Source: Arthrobacter pityocampae | GTDB taxonomy: Bacteria; Actinomycetota; Actinomycetes; Actinomycetales; Micrococcaceae | NCBI RefSeq assembly: GCF_002927275.1 | Contig: NZ_PRKW01000003.1 | Span: 62,001 to 126,000, forward strand | Length of the DNA stretch: 64,000 nucleotides | Direction of reading: 5' to 3' | Shown: positions 1 to 10,818 of the stretch, piece after piece | Layout: the number at the start of each line of letters is the position of its first letter | Numbering within the stretch: the stretch's first letter is position 1 | Made by a program: the position numbers and the translations under genes | Notes under the pieces: generated by a model | The model's input: the letters and a program-made list of their open reading frames with translations, nothing else | Told to the model about the DNA's origin: nothing | Database searches by the model: none

Positions 1-23
1 CCGGGGAGGATGCCGACACCGAC

Positions 24-458
24 GTGGCCATCGAAGCCCTGGAACAGCAGCTGAGCATGCTGTGGCGCCGCGCCCGGTCGAACTCCTACAAGGTGGCGCG
101 CCGGGTGCACCCCGACATGGAACCGGCAGCGTACGGACTCCTGGTGATCCTGCAGCGCGAGGGCTCGATGCGCCTCACCGACATCGCCGCGAGCGTGGGA
201 GTGGGCAAGCCGTCCGTCAGCCGGCAGATCGCGATGCTGGAGCAACTGGGCCTCGTCCGGAAGGAAGCGGACCCGCTCGACGGCCGGGCGCAGTCCATCT
301 CGCTGACGGATGCCGGCACGCGGCAGCTCGTGGCCGCGCAGACCGCCCGGAAGCAGGCCTTCCACCAGCTCATGGAGGACTGGGACGTGGAGGACCTCAC
401 CCGCCTCGGCACCCTGATCGCGCAGCTCAACAACACCTACACCCGCGACAACTGGTAG
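24..458 (+). CDS. MarR-family transcriptional regulator
   Basis: A 144-residue MarR-type winged-helix regulator, expected to act as a cytoplasmic dimer on DNA. The central helix-turn-helix reads LTDIAASVGVGKPSVSRQI, followed by the wing around DPLDGRAQSISLTDAG, both typical of MarR. The GTG at 24 gives a normal family length, but the frame stays open to the left window edge, so the true start may lie outside. It is the only rightward gene here and ends at a strong hairpin facing the leftward clgR-like gene. Ligand and targets cannot be read from the sequence. Confidence 0.85.
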   Translation: MAIEALEQQLSMLWRRARSNSYKVARRVHPDMEPAAYGLLVILQREGSMRLTDIAASVGVGKPSVSRQIAMLEQLGLVRKEADPLDGRAQSISLTDAGTRQLVAAQTARKQAFHQLMEDWDVEDLTRLGTLIAQLNNTYTRDNW

Positions 459-467
459 CAGACGGCA

Positions 468-507
468 GGAAGGCCCGTCCCCTGTTCGTACCGGGGACGG
501 GCCTTCC
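468..507. terminator. bidirectional terminator between convergent genes
   Basis: A perfect 15-base inverted repeat (468-482 and 493-507, arm GGAAGGCCCGTCCCC) with a 10-base loop sits between the stops of the convergent MarR and clgR-like genes. It has no long T tract, as is common for high-GC actinobacterial terminators. Confidence 0.8.
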
Positions 508-519
508 TTGTACGGGTGA

Positions 520-960
520 CTAGCGGTTCGTGGCCGCGAGCCCCCGGCGGAAGTCGTCGTTCAGATCGTCCGTGAGGTCGTCCCCGAATTCGCGGGAGAA
601 CTCCTGGGGGATCGTGTCGGGGATCGACACGCCTTCTGCTTCTGCCAGGCGGTCACTGACCTCCCGGAGCATCGAGGAGAGTGGCACCTCGAGTGCACTG
701 CAGATTGATGAGAGGAGTTCGGAAGATGCTTCCTTCTGTCCACGCTCCACCTCGCTGAGGTATCCGAGGGAGACCCTCGCACTGTGCGACACCTCACGCA
801 GGGTACGGCCCTGGCGCTGGCGCACGTCCCGGAGGACGTCACCGATCTCGTGGCGGAGAACCACCAGCTTGCGCTCCTTGGGCTTGCGTTGTGCATCATC
901 CGCCAACCCCACATCACGCCAACGGACCACGCCGTTTACGGATACGGGCTGCTTTACCAT
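520..960 (-). CDS. clgR: ClgR-like XRE-family transcriptional regulator
   Basis: A 146-residue regulator with an N-terminal Cro/XRE helix-turn-helix at about residues 35-90; [20 protein letters not shown] is the HTH core. In Mycobacterium and Corynebacterium, ClgR activates clp protease and envelope-stress genes, and the Mycobacterium gene also lies beside pgsA and ftsK, as here. The C-terminal 35 residues are rich in Asp and Glu. The ATG at 960 adds about 30 residues before the conserved [19 protein letters not shown] core; an internal GTG at that core is an alternative start. Regulon assignment rests on family and synteny. Confidence 0.8.
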   Translation of the reverse strand: MVKQPVSVNGVVRWRDVGLADDAQRKPKERKLVVLRHEIGDVLRDVRQRQGRTLREVSHSARVSLGYLSEVERGQKEASSELLSSICSALEVPLSSMLREVSDRLAEAEGVSIPDTIPQEFSREFGDDLTDDLNDDFRRGLAATNR

Positions 961-1083
961 CTGGATCGCCTTGCTCCCTCATAATGTGGCGGCGTCCGAT
1001 GGACGACCGCCCCGTGATGATGACCTGCCCGTTCTACTTGAGCCTGAGTCGCCAACCCTATCAACGGCCGACAGACTATATAA

Positions 1084-1581
1084 CTACCCTTGGTCACTCT
1101 TTGTTCCCCCGACCAGCACCGCGTGGAGCTCGTCGAGCACCGCATCACGGGACGCCGCCCTGATCGCGTCGCGGCCTCCGGAGAAGTGATGCTCGGCCGT
1201 CGTCGTGCCCGACGCGGTGGAAATCGCCGTGAATACGGTCCCTACGGGCTTCCCCTCGTGGGGTGAGGGTCCGGCGACGCCGGTCGTGGCGACACCGATG
1301 TCCGCCGAGAACGCGGCCCGCGCGCCGTCCGCCATCGCCGCGGCGACGCGTGCATCGACGGCTCCCGCGCGGGCAAGAAGGTCGGCGTCGACGTTCAGGA
1401 GCTTCTGCTTGACAGAGATCTGGTAGGCGACTACACCGCCCTGCAGGACGGAGGAGGCTCCCGGGACGTCGGCGAGCGTTGCGGCGACCATCCCGGCGGT
1501 CAGGGATTCGGCCGTGGCCACGGTGAGACCCCGCCGCGTGGCCAGCCCGACGACGTCGGCCGCCCGTCCCGCGCCGGTCAC
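1084..1581 (-). CDS. cinA: CinA C-terminal domain protein (nicotinamide-nucleotide amidohydrolase type)
   Basis: A 165-residue protein consisting only of the CinA C-terminal domain, which in characterised homologues deamidates NMN (PncC activity). The family signature is visible in TVATAESLTAGM near the N-terminus and in GVATTGVAGPSPHEGKPVG. The GTG start at 1581 overlaps the pgsA stop by four bases (GTGA), indicating translational coupling. The N-terminal molybdopterin-binding-like domain of full CinA is absent, which is usual in actinobacteria. A longer open frame to 1866 lies out of frame within pgsA and is not real. Confidence 0.88.
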   Translation of the reverse strand: MTGAGRAADVVGLATRRGLTVATAESLTAGMVAATLADVPGASSVLQGGVVAYQISVKQKLLNVDADLLARAGAVDARVAAAMADGARAAFSADIGVATTGVAGPSPHEGKPVGTVFTAISTASGTTTAEHHFSGGRDAIRAASRDAVLDELHAVLVGGTKSDQG

Positions 1582-2165
1582 GAGCGGGCGGCGGCCCGGA
1601 GGCGGATGGCCTGGACGATGTAGTCGACGCCGGTCACCACGGTGATCACGACGGCGGCCGCCATGACCGCGGCGGCGGGCCACCAGGCCCACGGCCCGAG
1701 CATGGTCTGCAGCGGGATGAGGAACAGCAGGATCGCGGCGGTCTGGACGACCGTCTTCAGCTTGCCCCCGCGCGAGGCGGGCATGACCCCGTAGCGGATC
1801 ACGGCGAACCGCAGGAGGGTGATCCCGATCTCGCGGACCAGGATGACGATGGTGACCCACCACCACAGTTCGCCCAGGTAGGACAGCATGATCAGGGCGG
1901 AGCCGATGAGCAGCTTGTCGGCGATCGGGTCGGCGATCTTGCCGAAGTCCGTGATCAGGCCCCTGCTACGGGCCAGGTCGCCGTCGAGCTTGTCGGTGTA
2001 GATCGCCGCCGCGAAGACCAGGACGGCGAGCCAGCGGAACAGGCCGTCGCGGCCGTCGTCGAGGAGGAGGAACCAGACGAAGAACGGCACCATGAGGATA
2101 CGCACGACCGTGAGGACGTTCGCGATGTTCAGGACCGGCACGGCCGGGCTCGGGGAGTTGTTCAC
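1578..2165 (-). CDS. pgsA: CDP-diacylglycerol--glycerol-3-phosphate 3-phosphatidyltransferase
   Basis: A 195-residue integral membrane enzyme of the CDP-alcohol phosphatidyltransferase family, making phosphatidylglycerol phosphate from CDP-diacylglycerol and glycerol-3-phosphate. The catalytic signature DGxxARxxxxxxxxGxxxDxxxD is present (DGDLARSRGLITDFGKIAD then PIAD). Several hydrophobic segments follow (for example MLSYLGELWWWVTIVILV). It lies between ftsK and cinA, as in other actinobacteria, overlaps cinA by four bases, and starts at GTG 2165, nine bases after the ftsK stop. Confidence 0.92.
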   Translation of the reverse strand: MNNSPSPAVPVLNIANVLTVVRILMVPFFVWFLLLDDGRDGLFRWLAVLVFAAAIYTDKLDGDLARSRGLITDFGKIADPIADKLLIGSALIMLSYLGELWWWVTIVILVREIGITLLRFAVIRYGVMPASRGGKLKTVVQTAAILLFLIPLQTMLGPWAWWPAAAVMAAAVVITVVTGVDYIVQAIRLRAAARS

Positions 2166-2174
2166 GTTCTCAGG

Positions 2175-5075
2175 CTACCTGCCGGTGAGGTTCCAGGCGT
2201 CGGTGCTTTCGCCGTCGTCGTCGGAGCCGGACGCGTCGGCGCCGTCGTAGTAGTCGACCGCCTGCGCCCGGGAGGCGAGGTCGTCGGCGACGAGGTCGAT
2301 CGGCGCCTGGGACTGCGGCTGGACCGGCACGGACGGCTCGTCCCCGCGCATGGCGGCGAGGACGGGCGCGAGGTCGTCGGGCTTGACCAGCACGTCGCGG
2401 GCCTTCGACCCTTCGGAGGGTCCCACGACCCCCCGCGACTCGAGGAGGTCCATGAGCCGCCCGGCCTTCGCGAATCCGACGCGCAGCTTGCGCTGCAGCA
2501 TGGACGTCGAGCCGAACTGGGTGGTGACCACGAGTTCGGTGGCCTGGAGCAGGACCTCGAGGTCGTCCCCGATGTCGTCGTCGATCTGCTTCTTCGGGGC
2601 GTCGACCGCGACGTCCTCGCGGTAGATGGCCTGGAGCTGCCCCTTCACGTGCTCGACGACCCGGTGGATCTCCGACTCGGTGACCCAGGCGCCCTGCACG
2701 CGCATCGGTTTGGACGCGCCCATGGGCAGGAACAGCGCATCGCCCTGGCCGATCAGCTTCTCGGCGCCGGGCTGGTCGAGCACCACGCGCGAGTCGGTGA
2801 CGGAGGAGGTCGCGAAGGCCATGCGGGACGGCACGTTCGCCTTGATCAGGCCGGTGACGACGTCGACCGACGGCCGCTGCGTGGCCAGGACGAGGTGGAT
2901 GCCGGCGGCGCGCGCCAGCTGGGTGATGCGGACGATCGAATCCTCGACGTCGCGCGGGGCGACCATCATGAGGTCGGCGAGCTCGTCCACGATGACCAGC
3001 AGGTACGGGTAGGGGCGGACGACCCGCTTGGAGCCCTCGGGCGGGACGACCTTCCCGTTCCGGACGGCCTTGTTGAAGTCGTCGATGTGCTTGTAGCCGT
3101 AGTTCGCGAGGTCGTCGTAGCGGGTGTCCATCTCGCGGACCACCCACTGCAGCGCCTCGGCGGCCTTCTTGGGGCTCGTGATGATGGGCGTGATGAGGTG
3201 GGGCACACCCTCGTACGCGGTGAGCTCCACGCGCTTCGGGTCCACCATGACCATGCGCACCTCGTCGGGTGTGGAGCGCATGAGGATGGAGGTGATCATG
3301 GAGTTCACGAACGAGGACTTGCCCGCGCCCGTGGCACCGGCGACGAGCAGGTGGGGCATCTTCGCGAGGTTGGCGACGACGAAGCCGCCCTCGACGTCCT
3401 TGCCGACACCCATCACCATGGGGTGGTCCGTCTTGCGGGCGTTCCCGGACCGCAGCACGTCCCCCAGGGACACCGTCTCGCGGTCCGTGTTCGGGATCTC
3501 GATACCGATGGCCGACTTCCCGGGGATCGGCGAGAGGATGCGCACGTCCGAGCTGGCAACGGCGTAGGAGATGTTCTTGGACAGCGCTGTCACGCGCTCC
3601 ACCTTGGTGCCCGGCGCCAGTTCGATCTCGTAGCGCGTGACGGTCGGGCCGCGCGAGAACCCGGTCACCTTCGCGTCCACGTTGAACTGGTCCATGGTGT
3701 GCGTCAGGGCGGCGACGACGGCGTCGTTGGCCTCCGAGCGCTCCTTGGGCGGAGTGCCCGCGGGCAGGTAGTCCGACGGCGGCAGGGTGTACGCGACGTC
3801 GCCGGCGAGCTGCAGCTGCTCGGTGCGCTGCGGGATGGGCGTGGGTGGGACCTGCGGCTGGACCGGCGTGGACGGGACGATGAGCGCCTTCGCGGCGGGG
3901 ACGATGTCGATGGCCTCGGTCGCGCCCTCGGGTTCGCGCTCGGGCGCGCGGTCCGGGGTGCCGATGCCCTGCGACCGCTTGAGTTCCTCGGCGGCGAGTT
4001 CCTGCCGCGTGGGGCGCCGGACGCCGGGGCGGACGGCGGACTCGGCCTCGCGGGCGCGCCGCTCCTCGTCCTCGATGACGGCGCGTTCGAATGCCTCGTC
4101 GCCCACGTAGCCGTCGTCGTGCTGGTCGTGGTCGTTCGCGGACGTGTCGGGCTTGTCCTTGCCGAACAGACGCTTGCGGCGCTTCGGCTCGGGCTTCGCG
4201 GTGGCCCCGTGGGTCTCGTACAGGTAGCTCTGGTCGTGGCCGTCGTCGCGGCGGGCCGCCGCGGCGTCGGGGTCCTGGCCCATCAGGTGCTCGTACAGGG
4301 TGCGCAGGCGGGCCGGGATGTGGCGGAAGGGGGTGGCCGTGACGATGAGCAGGCCGAGGAAGATCGCTGCGGCGAGCAGGACGCCCACGGGCCACGGCGT
4401 GAGGATGCTGCTGAGCGGCCCCGCGACGAGGAACCCGACGACGCCGCCGGCGCGCCACAGGGCGTCGAGGCCGTCGGAGAGGCCCGGGCGGCCGCCGACG
4501 AGGTGGGCGATACCGGAGCCGGCGAAGAGGATCACGAGCTGGCCGATGGCGATCCGGTTGTTGGCGCGGTGCCGCTCCGGGTACCGGAACAGGCGGACGG
4601 CGCCGAGGCCGAGCATGAACGGCACGAGCAGCGCCATCCAGCCGAAGGTGCCGCCGGCGGCCGCGTGGACGACGTCGGCGGCGGTGCCGCTGAGGGCCCA
4701 CCACTCGACGGCGGCGACGGCCAGGGCCAGCAGGAGGAGGAAGAAGCCGGATCCGTCACGGCGGAGCTCGCGGTCCGGGTTGACGTCGTGCCCGAAGGTC
4801 CGGACACCGGAGCCGACGACGCGCGCGGTGCCCATCCAGACCGCCCGGACGGCCCGCAGCGGGAGGGCGAGCTGGTCCTCGTCCCGCGGTGCGGGTGTCA
4901 CGGGGCCCTGGCGGGTCTTCGCCGGGGCGCGGCCGGCCCCCTTGGCCGATGAACCGGCGGGCGGCTTGGCCGGGCCCTTGCTCCGGGGGGACCCCGCGAC
5001 GGCGGACGCTCCCTTGCTGCGGGTCTGGTGCTGGCCCCGCGGGGCAGGGGACGTTCGAGTGGCCATGCTCCTCAC
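2175..5075 (-). CDS. ftsK: DNA translocase FtsK/SpoIIIE
   Basis: A 966-residue septal DNA pump that moves chromosome ends during division. Order of parts: basic Pro/Ala-rich N-terminus, about four membrane segments between residues 110 and 270, a charged linker, the motor, and a C-terminal winged-helix gamma domain (from about TTQFGSTSMLQRKLRVGFAK). Walker A is GATGAGKS at residues 580-587 and Walker B is LLVIVDELADLMM. GTG 5075 is used; ATG 5066 is also possible but would leave the GAGGAG-like element too close. The Asp- and Ser-rich C-terminal tail is not part of the family core. Confidence 0.95.
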   Translation of the reverse strand: MRSMATRTSPAPRGQHQTRSKGASAVAGSPRSKGPAKPPAGSSAKGAGRAPAKTRQGPVTPAPRDEDQLALPLRAVRAVWMGTARVVGSGVRTFGHDVNPDRELRRDGSGFFLLLLALAVAAVEWWALSGTAADVVHAAAGGTFGWMALLVPFMLGLGAVRLFRYPERHRANNRIAIGQLVILFAGSGIAHLVGGRPGLSDGLDALWRAGGVVGFLVAGPLSSILTPWPVGVLLAAAIFLGLLIVTATPFRHIPARLRTLYEHLMGQDPDAAAARRDDGHDQSYLYETHGATAKPEPKRRKRLFGKDKPDTSANDHDQHDDGYVGDEAFERAVIEDEERRAREAESAVRPGVRRPTRQELAAEELKRSQGIGTPDRAPEREPEGATEAIDIVPAAKALIVPSTPVQPQVPPTPIPQRTEQLQLAGDVAYTLPPSDYLPAGTPPKERSEANDAVVAALTHTMDQFNVDAKVTGFSRGPTVTRYEIELAPGTKVERVTALSKNISYAVASSDVRILSPIPGKSAIGIEIPNTDRETVSLGDVLRSGNARKTDHPMVMGVGKDVEGGFVVANLAKMPHLLVAGATGAGKSSFVNSMITSILMRSTPDEVRMVMVDPKRVELTAYEGVPHLITPIITSPKKAAEALQWVVREMDTRYDDLANYGYKHIDDFNKAVRNGKVVPPEGSKRVVRPYPYLLVIVDELADLMMVAPRDVEDSIVRITQLARAAGIHLVLATQRPSVDVVTGLIKANVPSRMAFATSSVTDSRVVLDQPGAEKLIGQGDALFLPMGASKPMRVQGAWVTESEIHRVVEHVKGQLQAIYREDVAVDAPKKQIDDDIGDDLEVLLQATELVVTTQFGSTSMLQRKLRVGFAKAGRLMDLLESRGVVGPSEGSKARDVLVKPDDLAPVLAAMRGDEPSVPVQPQSQAPIDLVADDLASRAQAVDYYDGADASGSDDDGESTDAWNLTGR

Positions 5076-5142
5076 GGTACCGGAGATCTCCCCTCATCCG
5101 TCGAATCCCGGCGCGTCGACGGGGCCCGAGGGCGTGGCGTCC

Positions 5143-6843
5143 TCAGGCCTCCAGGACCACCGGGATGATCATCGGGCGTCGGCGGTAACCCCGGTTGACC
5201 CAGGTGCCGACGATGCGCCGGACGACCTGCTGCAGCTGGTGCGTCGTGTGGTCCGGCGTGTTCGTCACGGCCTCCTCGAGGGCCCGGGCGATCGTCGGCT
5301 TGATCTCGTCGAACACGGCGTCGTCCTCGGCGAATCCGCGTGCGTGGATGTCCGGTCCCGACACGATCGTCCCGGTGCTGCGGTTCACGACCGTGATGAT
5401 GGAGATGAAGCCCTCCTCGCCGAGGATCCGGCGGTCCTTGAGATCGGCGTCCGTGATCTCGCCCACGCTGGATCCGTCCACGTACACGTAGCCGCACTCG
5501 ATCGCCCCGACCACGCGCGCCCGGCCGTCGACGAGGTCCACGACGGATCCGTCCTCGGTGAGCAGGACGTTCGACGCCGGGACACCCGTCTGCTGCGCCA
5601 GCTTCCCGTTGGCGATGAGGTGGCGGGTCTCGCCGTGCACCGGCATGACGTTCCGGGGTTTCAGGAGGTTGTAGCAGTAGAGGAGTTCGCCGGCTGCGGC
5701 GTGGCCGGAGACGTGCACCGTGGCGTTGCCCTTGTGGATCACGTCGGCGCCGAGCTTCAGGAGCCCGTTGATCACCCGGTACACGGCGTTCTCGTTGCCG
5801 GGGATGAGCGAGGACGCCAGGATCACGGTGTCGCCCTTGCCCACCCTGATGCGGTGGTCGCCGTTCGCCATCCGGGACAGCGCCGCCATCGGTTCGCCCT
5901 GGGATCCGGTGGACATGAGCACCACGCGGTCGTCCGGGAGGTCGTCGACGTTCTTGATGTCCACGAGGATGCCCTCGGGCACCTTCAGGTAGCCGAGGCG
6001 CGCGGCGATCGCCATGTTGCGCACCATCGACCGGCCCGCGAAGCACACGAAGCGGCCGTGGGCGTGGGCGGCGTCGAGGACCTGCTGGACGCGGTGCACG
6101 TGGGAGGAGAAGGAGGCGACGATGATGCGCTTCCGGACCTTCCCGAAGAGGTTCTCGAGGACCGGCCCGATCTCCCGTTCCGCCGTCGTGAAGCCCGGGA
6201 CGTCGGCGTTCGTGGAGTCGACCATGAAGAGGTCCACGCCCTCCTCGCCGAGGCGCGCGAAGGCCCGCAGGTCGGTGATGCGGCCGTCGAGCGGCAGCTG
6301 GTCCATCTTGAAGTCACCGGTGTGCAGGACGTTGCCGGCCGCGGTGCGGATGAACACCGCGAGGGCGTCCGGGATCGAGTGGTTGACGGCGACGAACTCG
6401 CACTCGAAGGGCCCGAGCTGTTCGATCTGCCCCTCGGACACTGTGAGGGTGAAGGGGCGGATGCGGTGTTCCTGCAGCTTCGCCTCGACGAGCGCCGACG
6501 TGAGCTGCGAGCCGATGAGGGGGATGTCGGCCTTGAGGCGCAGGAGGTACGGCACGGCCCCGATGTGGTCCTCGTGGCCGTGCGTGAGCACCAGGCCGAC
6601 GACGTCGTCGAGCCGGTCCTCGATGGAGGAGAAGTCGGGCAGGATCAGGTCCACGCCGGGCTGGGTCTCCTCGGGGAAGAGCACGCCGCAGTCGACGATG
6701 AGGAGCTTGCCGTCGATCTCGAAGACCGCCATGTTGCGGCCGATCTCCCCCAGCCCGCCGAGCGGGATGATCCGCAGGGTGCCCGGTTCCAGCGCCGGAG
6801 GGAGGACCCTCGGGGCGGGACCGACGCCGGCCGCGTCGCTCAT
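5143..6843 (-). CDS. rnj: ribonuclease J
   Basis: A 566-residue metallo-beta-lactamase/beta-CASP ribonuclease with 5'-exo- and endonuclease roles in mRNA decay and rRNA maturation. The zinc motif HGHEDH is at residues 88-93, after DCGVLFPEE near residue 51. The ATG at 6843 overlaps the dapA stop by four bases (ATGA), fixing the start and indicating coupling. The dapA-rnj pairing matches mycobacteria. Length is normal for actinobacterial RNase J. Confidence 0.94.
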   Translation of the reverse strand: MSDAAGVGPAPRVLPPALEPGTLRIIPLGGLGEIGRNMAVFEIDGKLLIVDCGVLFPEETQPGVDLILPDFSSIEDRLDDVVGLVLTHGHEDHIGAVPYLLRLKADIPLIGSQLTSALVEAKLQEHRIRPFTLTVSEGQIEQLGPFECEFVAVNHSIPDALAVFIRTAAGNVLHTGDFKMDQLPLDGRITDLRAFARLGEEGVDLFMVDSTNADVPGFTTAEREIGPVLENLFGKVRKRIIVASFSSHVHRVQQVLDAAHAHGRFVCFAGRSMVRNMAIAARLGYLKVPEGILVDIKNVDDLPDDRVVLMSTGSQGEPMAALSRMANGDHRIRVGKGDTVILASSLIPGNENAVYRVINGLLKLGADVIHKGNATVHVSGHAAAGELLYCYNLLKPRNVMPVHGETRHLIANGKLAQQTGVPASNVLLTEDGSVVDLVDGRARVVGAIECGYVYVDGSSVGEITDADLKDRRILGEEGFISIITVVNRSTGTIVSGPDIHARGFAEDDAVFDEIKPTIARALEEAVTNTPDHTTHQLQQVVRRIVGTWVNRGYRRRPMIIPVVLEA

Positions 6844-7778
6844 GCCCCGGCGACCCGGGCGGTCCCCGCAGCGCCGACGTCCCAGCCGGCCTCGGCCAGG
6901 TCGGCGAGGACCGGAGCCAGCTCGTCCGCGTCCGCTTCGACGAGGGGCAGGCGGACGACGGCGTTCGGGAGCACCCCCCGCAGCCGCAGGATCTGCTTCG
7001 CGGAGACCGCCCCCGGGAGGTGGGTCATCACGGCGCGCACCACGGGGTCGAGGGCGAAGTGGATCCGGCGGGCCTCGTCGAGGTCGCCGGCGGTCGCGGC
7101 GTCGACCAGCGCACGGAAGGCGACGGTGGCGACCTGCGCGCTGACGCTCACCACGCCGACGGCGCCGGCGGCCATCCACGGCAGGGTGAGGGCGTCGTCG
7201 CCGGCGTACACGTCGAGGTCGGTGGCGGCGAGCACCCGCGTGATGGCGCTGAAGTCCGCCTTCGCGTCCTTCAATGCGCCGATCCGGGGGTTCTCCGCGA
7301 GCCGGAGCATCGTCTCGGTGGTGATGGGGATGGCGGACCGGCCGGGGATGTCGTAGACCATGATCGGCAGGTCCGTCGCGTCGGCCACGGCCTCGAAGTG
7401 GGCCAGCACGCCGGCCTGCGTGGGCTTGTTGTAGTAGGGCGTCACGACGAGCTGCGCGTGGGCTCCCGCACGCTCGGCCCGGCGCGCCATCTCCACCGAG
7501 TGCGAGGTGTGGTTCGTGCCCGTGCCGGCGATGACCCGGGCGCGGTCGCCCACCGTCTCTGCGACCACCCGGTAGAGGTCCTCCTTCTCGGAGTCCTCGA
7601 GCGTCGAGGTCTCCCCCGTCGTGCCGGAGACGACCAGGCCGTCGCAGCCGTCGTCGACGAGCTTCGCGGCGAGGGCGGCGGTGGCATCGAAGTCGACGCC
7701 GCCGTCGTCGGTGAACGGCGTGACCATGGCGGCCACGAGCGAACCGAACGGAAGGATGCGGGAGGGGGTTTCAGGCAT
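6840..7778 (-). CDS. dapA: 4-hydroxy-tetrahydrodipicolinate synthase
   Basis: A 312-residue lysine/diaminopimelate pathway aldolase condensing pyruvate with aspartate semialdehyde. Schiff-base Lys170 lies in ALKDAKAD, the proton-relay Tyr142 in VYDIPGRS, and the substrate motif SGTTGE starts at residue 51. The ATG at 7778 is chosen because the family normally starts just before this region. No Shine-Dalgarno is visible, but TAACGT lies seven bases upstream, fitting a leaderless mRNA. Translationally coupled to rnj downstream. Confidence 0.94.
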   Translation of the reverse strand: MPETPSRILPFGSLVAAMVTPFTDDGGVDFDATAALAAKLVDDGCDGLVVSGTTGETSTLEDSEKEDLYRVVAETVGDRARVIAGTGTNHTSHSVEMARRAERAGAHAQLVVTPYYNKPTQAGVLAHFEAVADATDLPIMVYDIPGRSAIPITTETMLRLAENPRIGALKDAKADFSAITRVLAATDLDVYAGDDALTLPWMAAGAVGVVSVSAQVATVAFRALVDAATAGDLDEARRIHFALDPVVRAVMTHLPGAVSAKQILRLRGVLPNAVVRLPLVEADADELAPVLADLAEAGWDVGAAGTARVAGA

Positions 7779-7794
7779 GGGTAAAACGTTACCC
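7779..7794 (-). promoter_or_regulatory. palindrome over the putative dapA -10 element
   Basis: GGGTAA AACG TTACCC (plus strand) is a perfect 6-base-arm inverted repeat directly abutting the dapA start codon. On the minus strand it contains TAACGT seven bases before the ATG, the spacing of a leaderless -10. It could be an operator for an unknown repressor or a coincidental overlap. Confidence 0.45.
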
Positions 7795-7860
7795 GGTCGG
7801 GCAGGACCCGGTGGGACCCGGCGCCGGGGAGCCGGGAGGTACCTGTGGGACCATGACTGG

Positions 7861-9042
7861 ATGCACTCGACGTCCGCGCCCCGCCGCCTGACCGGGATCG
7901 ACGCGGCGCGCGGCGTGGCCCTCTTCGGCATGATGAGCACCCACGTCCTGCCCCTCTACGTACCGGGCACCACGGACGCCACCTGGACGGCCCTGCTGTT
8001 CTCGGGCCGCGCGTCCGGTCTGTTCGCCGTCGTCGCCGGTATCGGCCTGGCCCTGCTGACGGGAGGGCACGTCCCCCACCGCGACCGGACGCTCTCCGCC
8101 GACCGCACGGGCATCGCGGTCCGTGCGGTCGTGATCGCCCTGATCGGGTTCGTCCTCGGCGGCGTGGAGACGAACATCGCGATCATCCTCGTGCACTACG
8201 GCGTGCTCTTCCTCCTGGCCCTGCCGTTCGTGGGGCTGCGGCTGCGGGCGCTCGCGGCGTGGGCAGCCGGTTGGCTGCTGGTGGCCCCGGTGGCCGCCTA
8301 CCTGCTGCGGCCGATGGTGACGGCGGTCGTGGACCCGCCCTCCGTCGACGGGAATCCCGTCTTCGAGCACTTCCTCGTCCCGGGGACGCTCGCCGCGGAC
8401 CTCTTCCTCACGGGGTACTACCCCGTGCTGCAGTGGCTCGGCTTCCTCCTCGTGGGCCTCGTGATCGGGCGGCTGGACCTGTCGCGGCTCCGCGTGCAGC
8501 TGGGACTCCTCGGCGTGGGCGTGCTCGCCGCGGTCGGGGCCCGGCTGCTCAGCGCCCAGCTCCTCGGGCCCGGTGGGGGCCTCGCCGCGCTCCTGGCGAC
8601 GCCGGACGGCAGCCGCTACCCGCTGGAGGCCATGCTCGACGTCGGGCTCGAGGCTGTGGACCAGTCGGGCTCGTGGTGGTGGCTCGCGGTCAGCGCTCCC
8701 CATTCGGGGGCCCCGCTGGACCTCGTGCACGTGGCGGGCTCCGCTGCGGCGGTCGTCGGGCTCTGCCTGCTGCTCACCCGCCGGTTCCCGCAGGCGCTCC
8801 TGCCGCTCTCGGCGCCGGGCGCCATGACGCTGACCCTGTACGCCCTGCACGTGTGCGTCATGAGCTGGGCGGACGAACTGGTCCCGCAACCGGATCCGCT
8901 GCTGGTGCTCTGGCTGCAGGTCGTCGCGGCGATCGCGATCGGCATCCTGTTCCAGCGCCTGCACTCCCGCGGGCCCCTGGAGCTGCTCGCGTCCGGTGCA
9001 GCGAACGCAGCCCGGGACAGTCGCACCCAGGTACGGCGCTGA
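7861..9042 (+). CDS. DUF1624/DUF418-type membrane protein (HGSNAT-like acyltransferase family)
   Basis: A 393-residue multi-pass membrane protein with about ten hydrophobic segments. The N-terminal RRLTGIDAARGVALFGMM followed by THVLPLY resembles the heparan-alpha-glucosaminide N-acetyltransferase-like / DUF418 group, and the C-terminal part (SAPGAMTLTLYALHVCVMSW) matches the conserved last helices of that group. These proteins are presumed to acylate envelope sugars or lipids, but the substrate is unknown. ATG 7861 is the first plausible start; an RBS-like GGGAGGT lies rather far upstream. It is a single gene transcribed divergently from dapA. Confidence 0.75.
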   Translation: MHSTSAPRRLTGIDAARGVALFGMMSTHVLPLYVPGTTDATWTALLFSGRASGLFAVVAGIGLALLTGGHVPHRDRTLSADRTGIAVRAVVIALIGFVLGGVETNIAIILVHYGVLFLLALPFVGLRLRALAAWAAGWLLVAPVAAYLLRPMVTAVVDPPSVDGNPVFEHFLVPGTLAADLFLTGYYPVLQWLGFLLVGLVIGRLDLSRLRVQLGLLGVGVLAAVGARLLSAQLLGPGGGLAALLATPDGSRYPLEAMLDVGLEAVDQSGSWWWLAVSAPHSGAPLDLVHVAGSAAAVVGLCLLLTRRFPQALLPLSAPGAMTLTLYALHVCVMSWADELVPQPDPLLVLWLQVVAAIAIGILFQRLHSRGPLELLASGAANAARDSRTQVRR

Positions 9043-9105
9043 CGCCGACGCCCCCTACGACGGGGTGCCCGCTCCGTGCTCCCGGTACAGCGCGGCGGCG
9101 TCCCG

Positions 9106-10804
<1,699 letters not shown>

Positions 10805-10818
<14 letters not shown>

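Noticed and set aside
1075-1086. TATATAACTA as a rightward promoter
   Set aside because: There is no rightward gene downstream; it lies at the 3' end of cinA and upstream of the leftward clgR-like gene, where it does not fit a -35/-10 pair well.
2649-4952. A 767-codon open frame antisense to ftsK
   Set aside because: Its protein is charged low-complexity sequence with no family motifs, a by-product of high GC opposite a clear ftsK.
4300-7356. A 1018-codon rightward open frame across ftsK, RNase J and dapA
   Set aside because: It crosses three convincing leftward genes and their junctions and encodes no recognisable domain.
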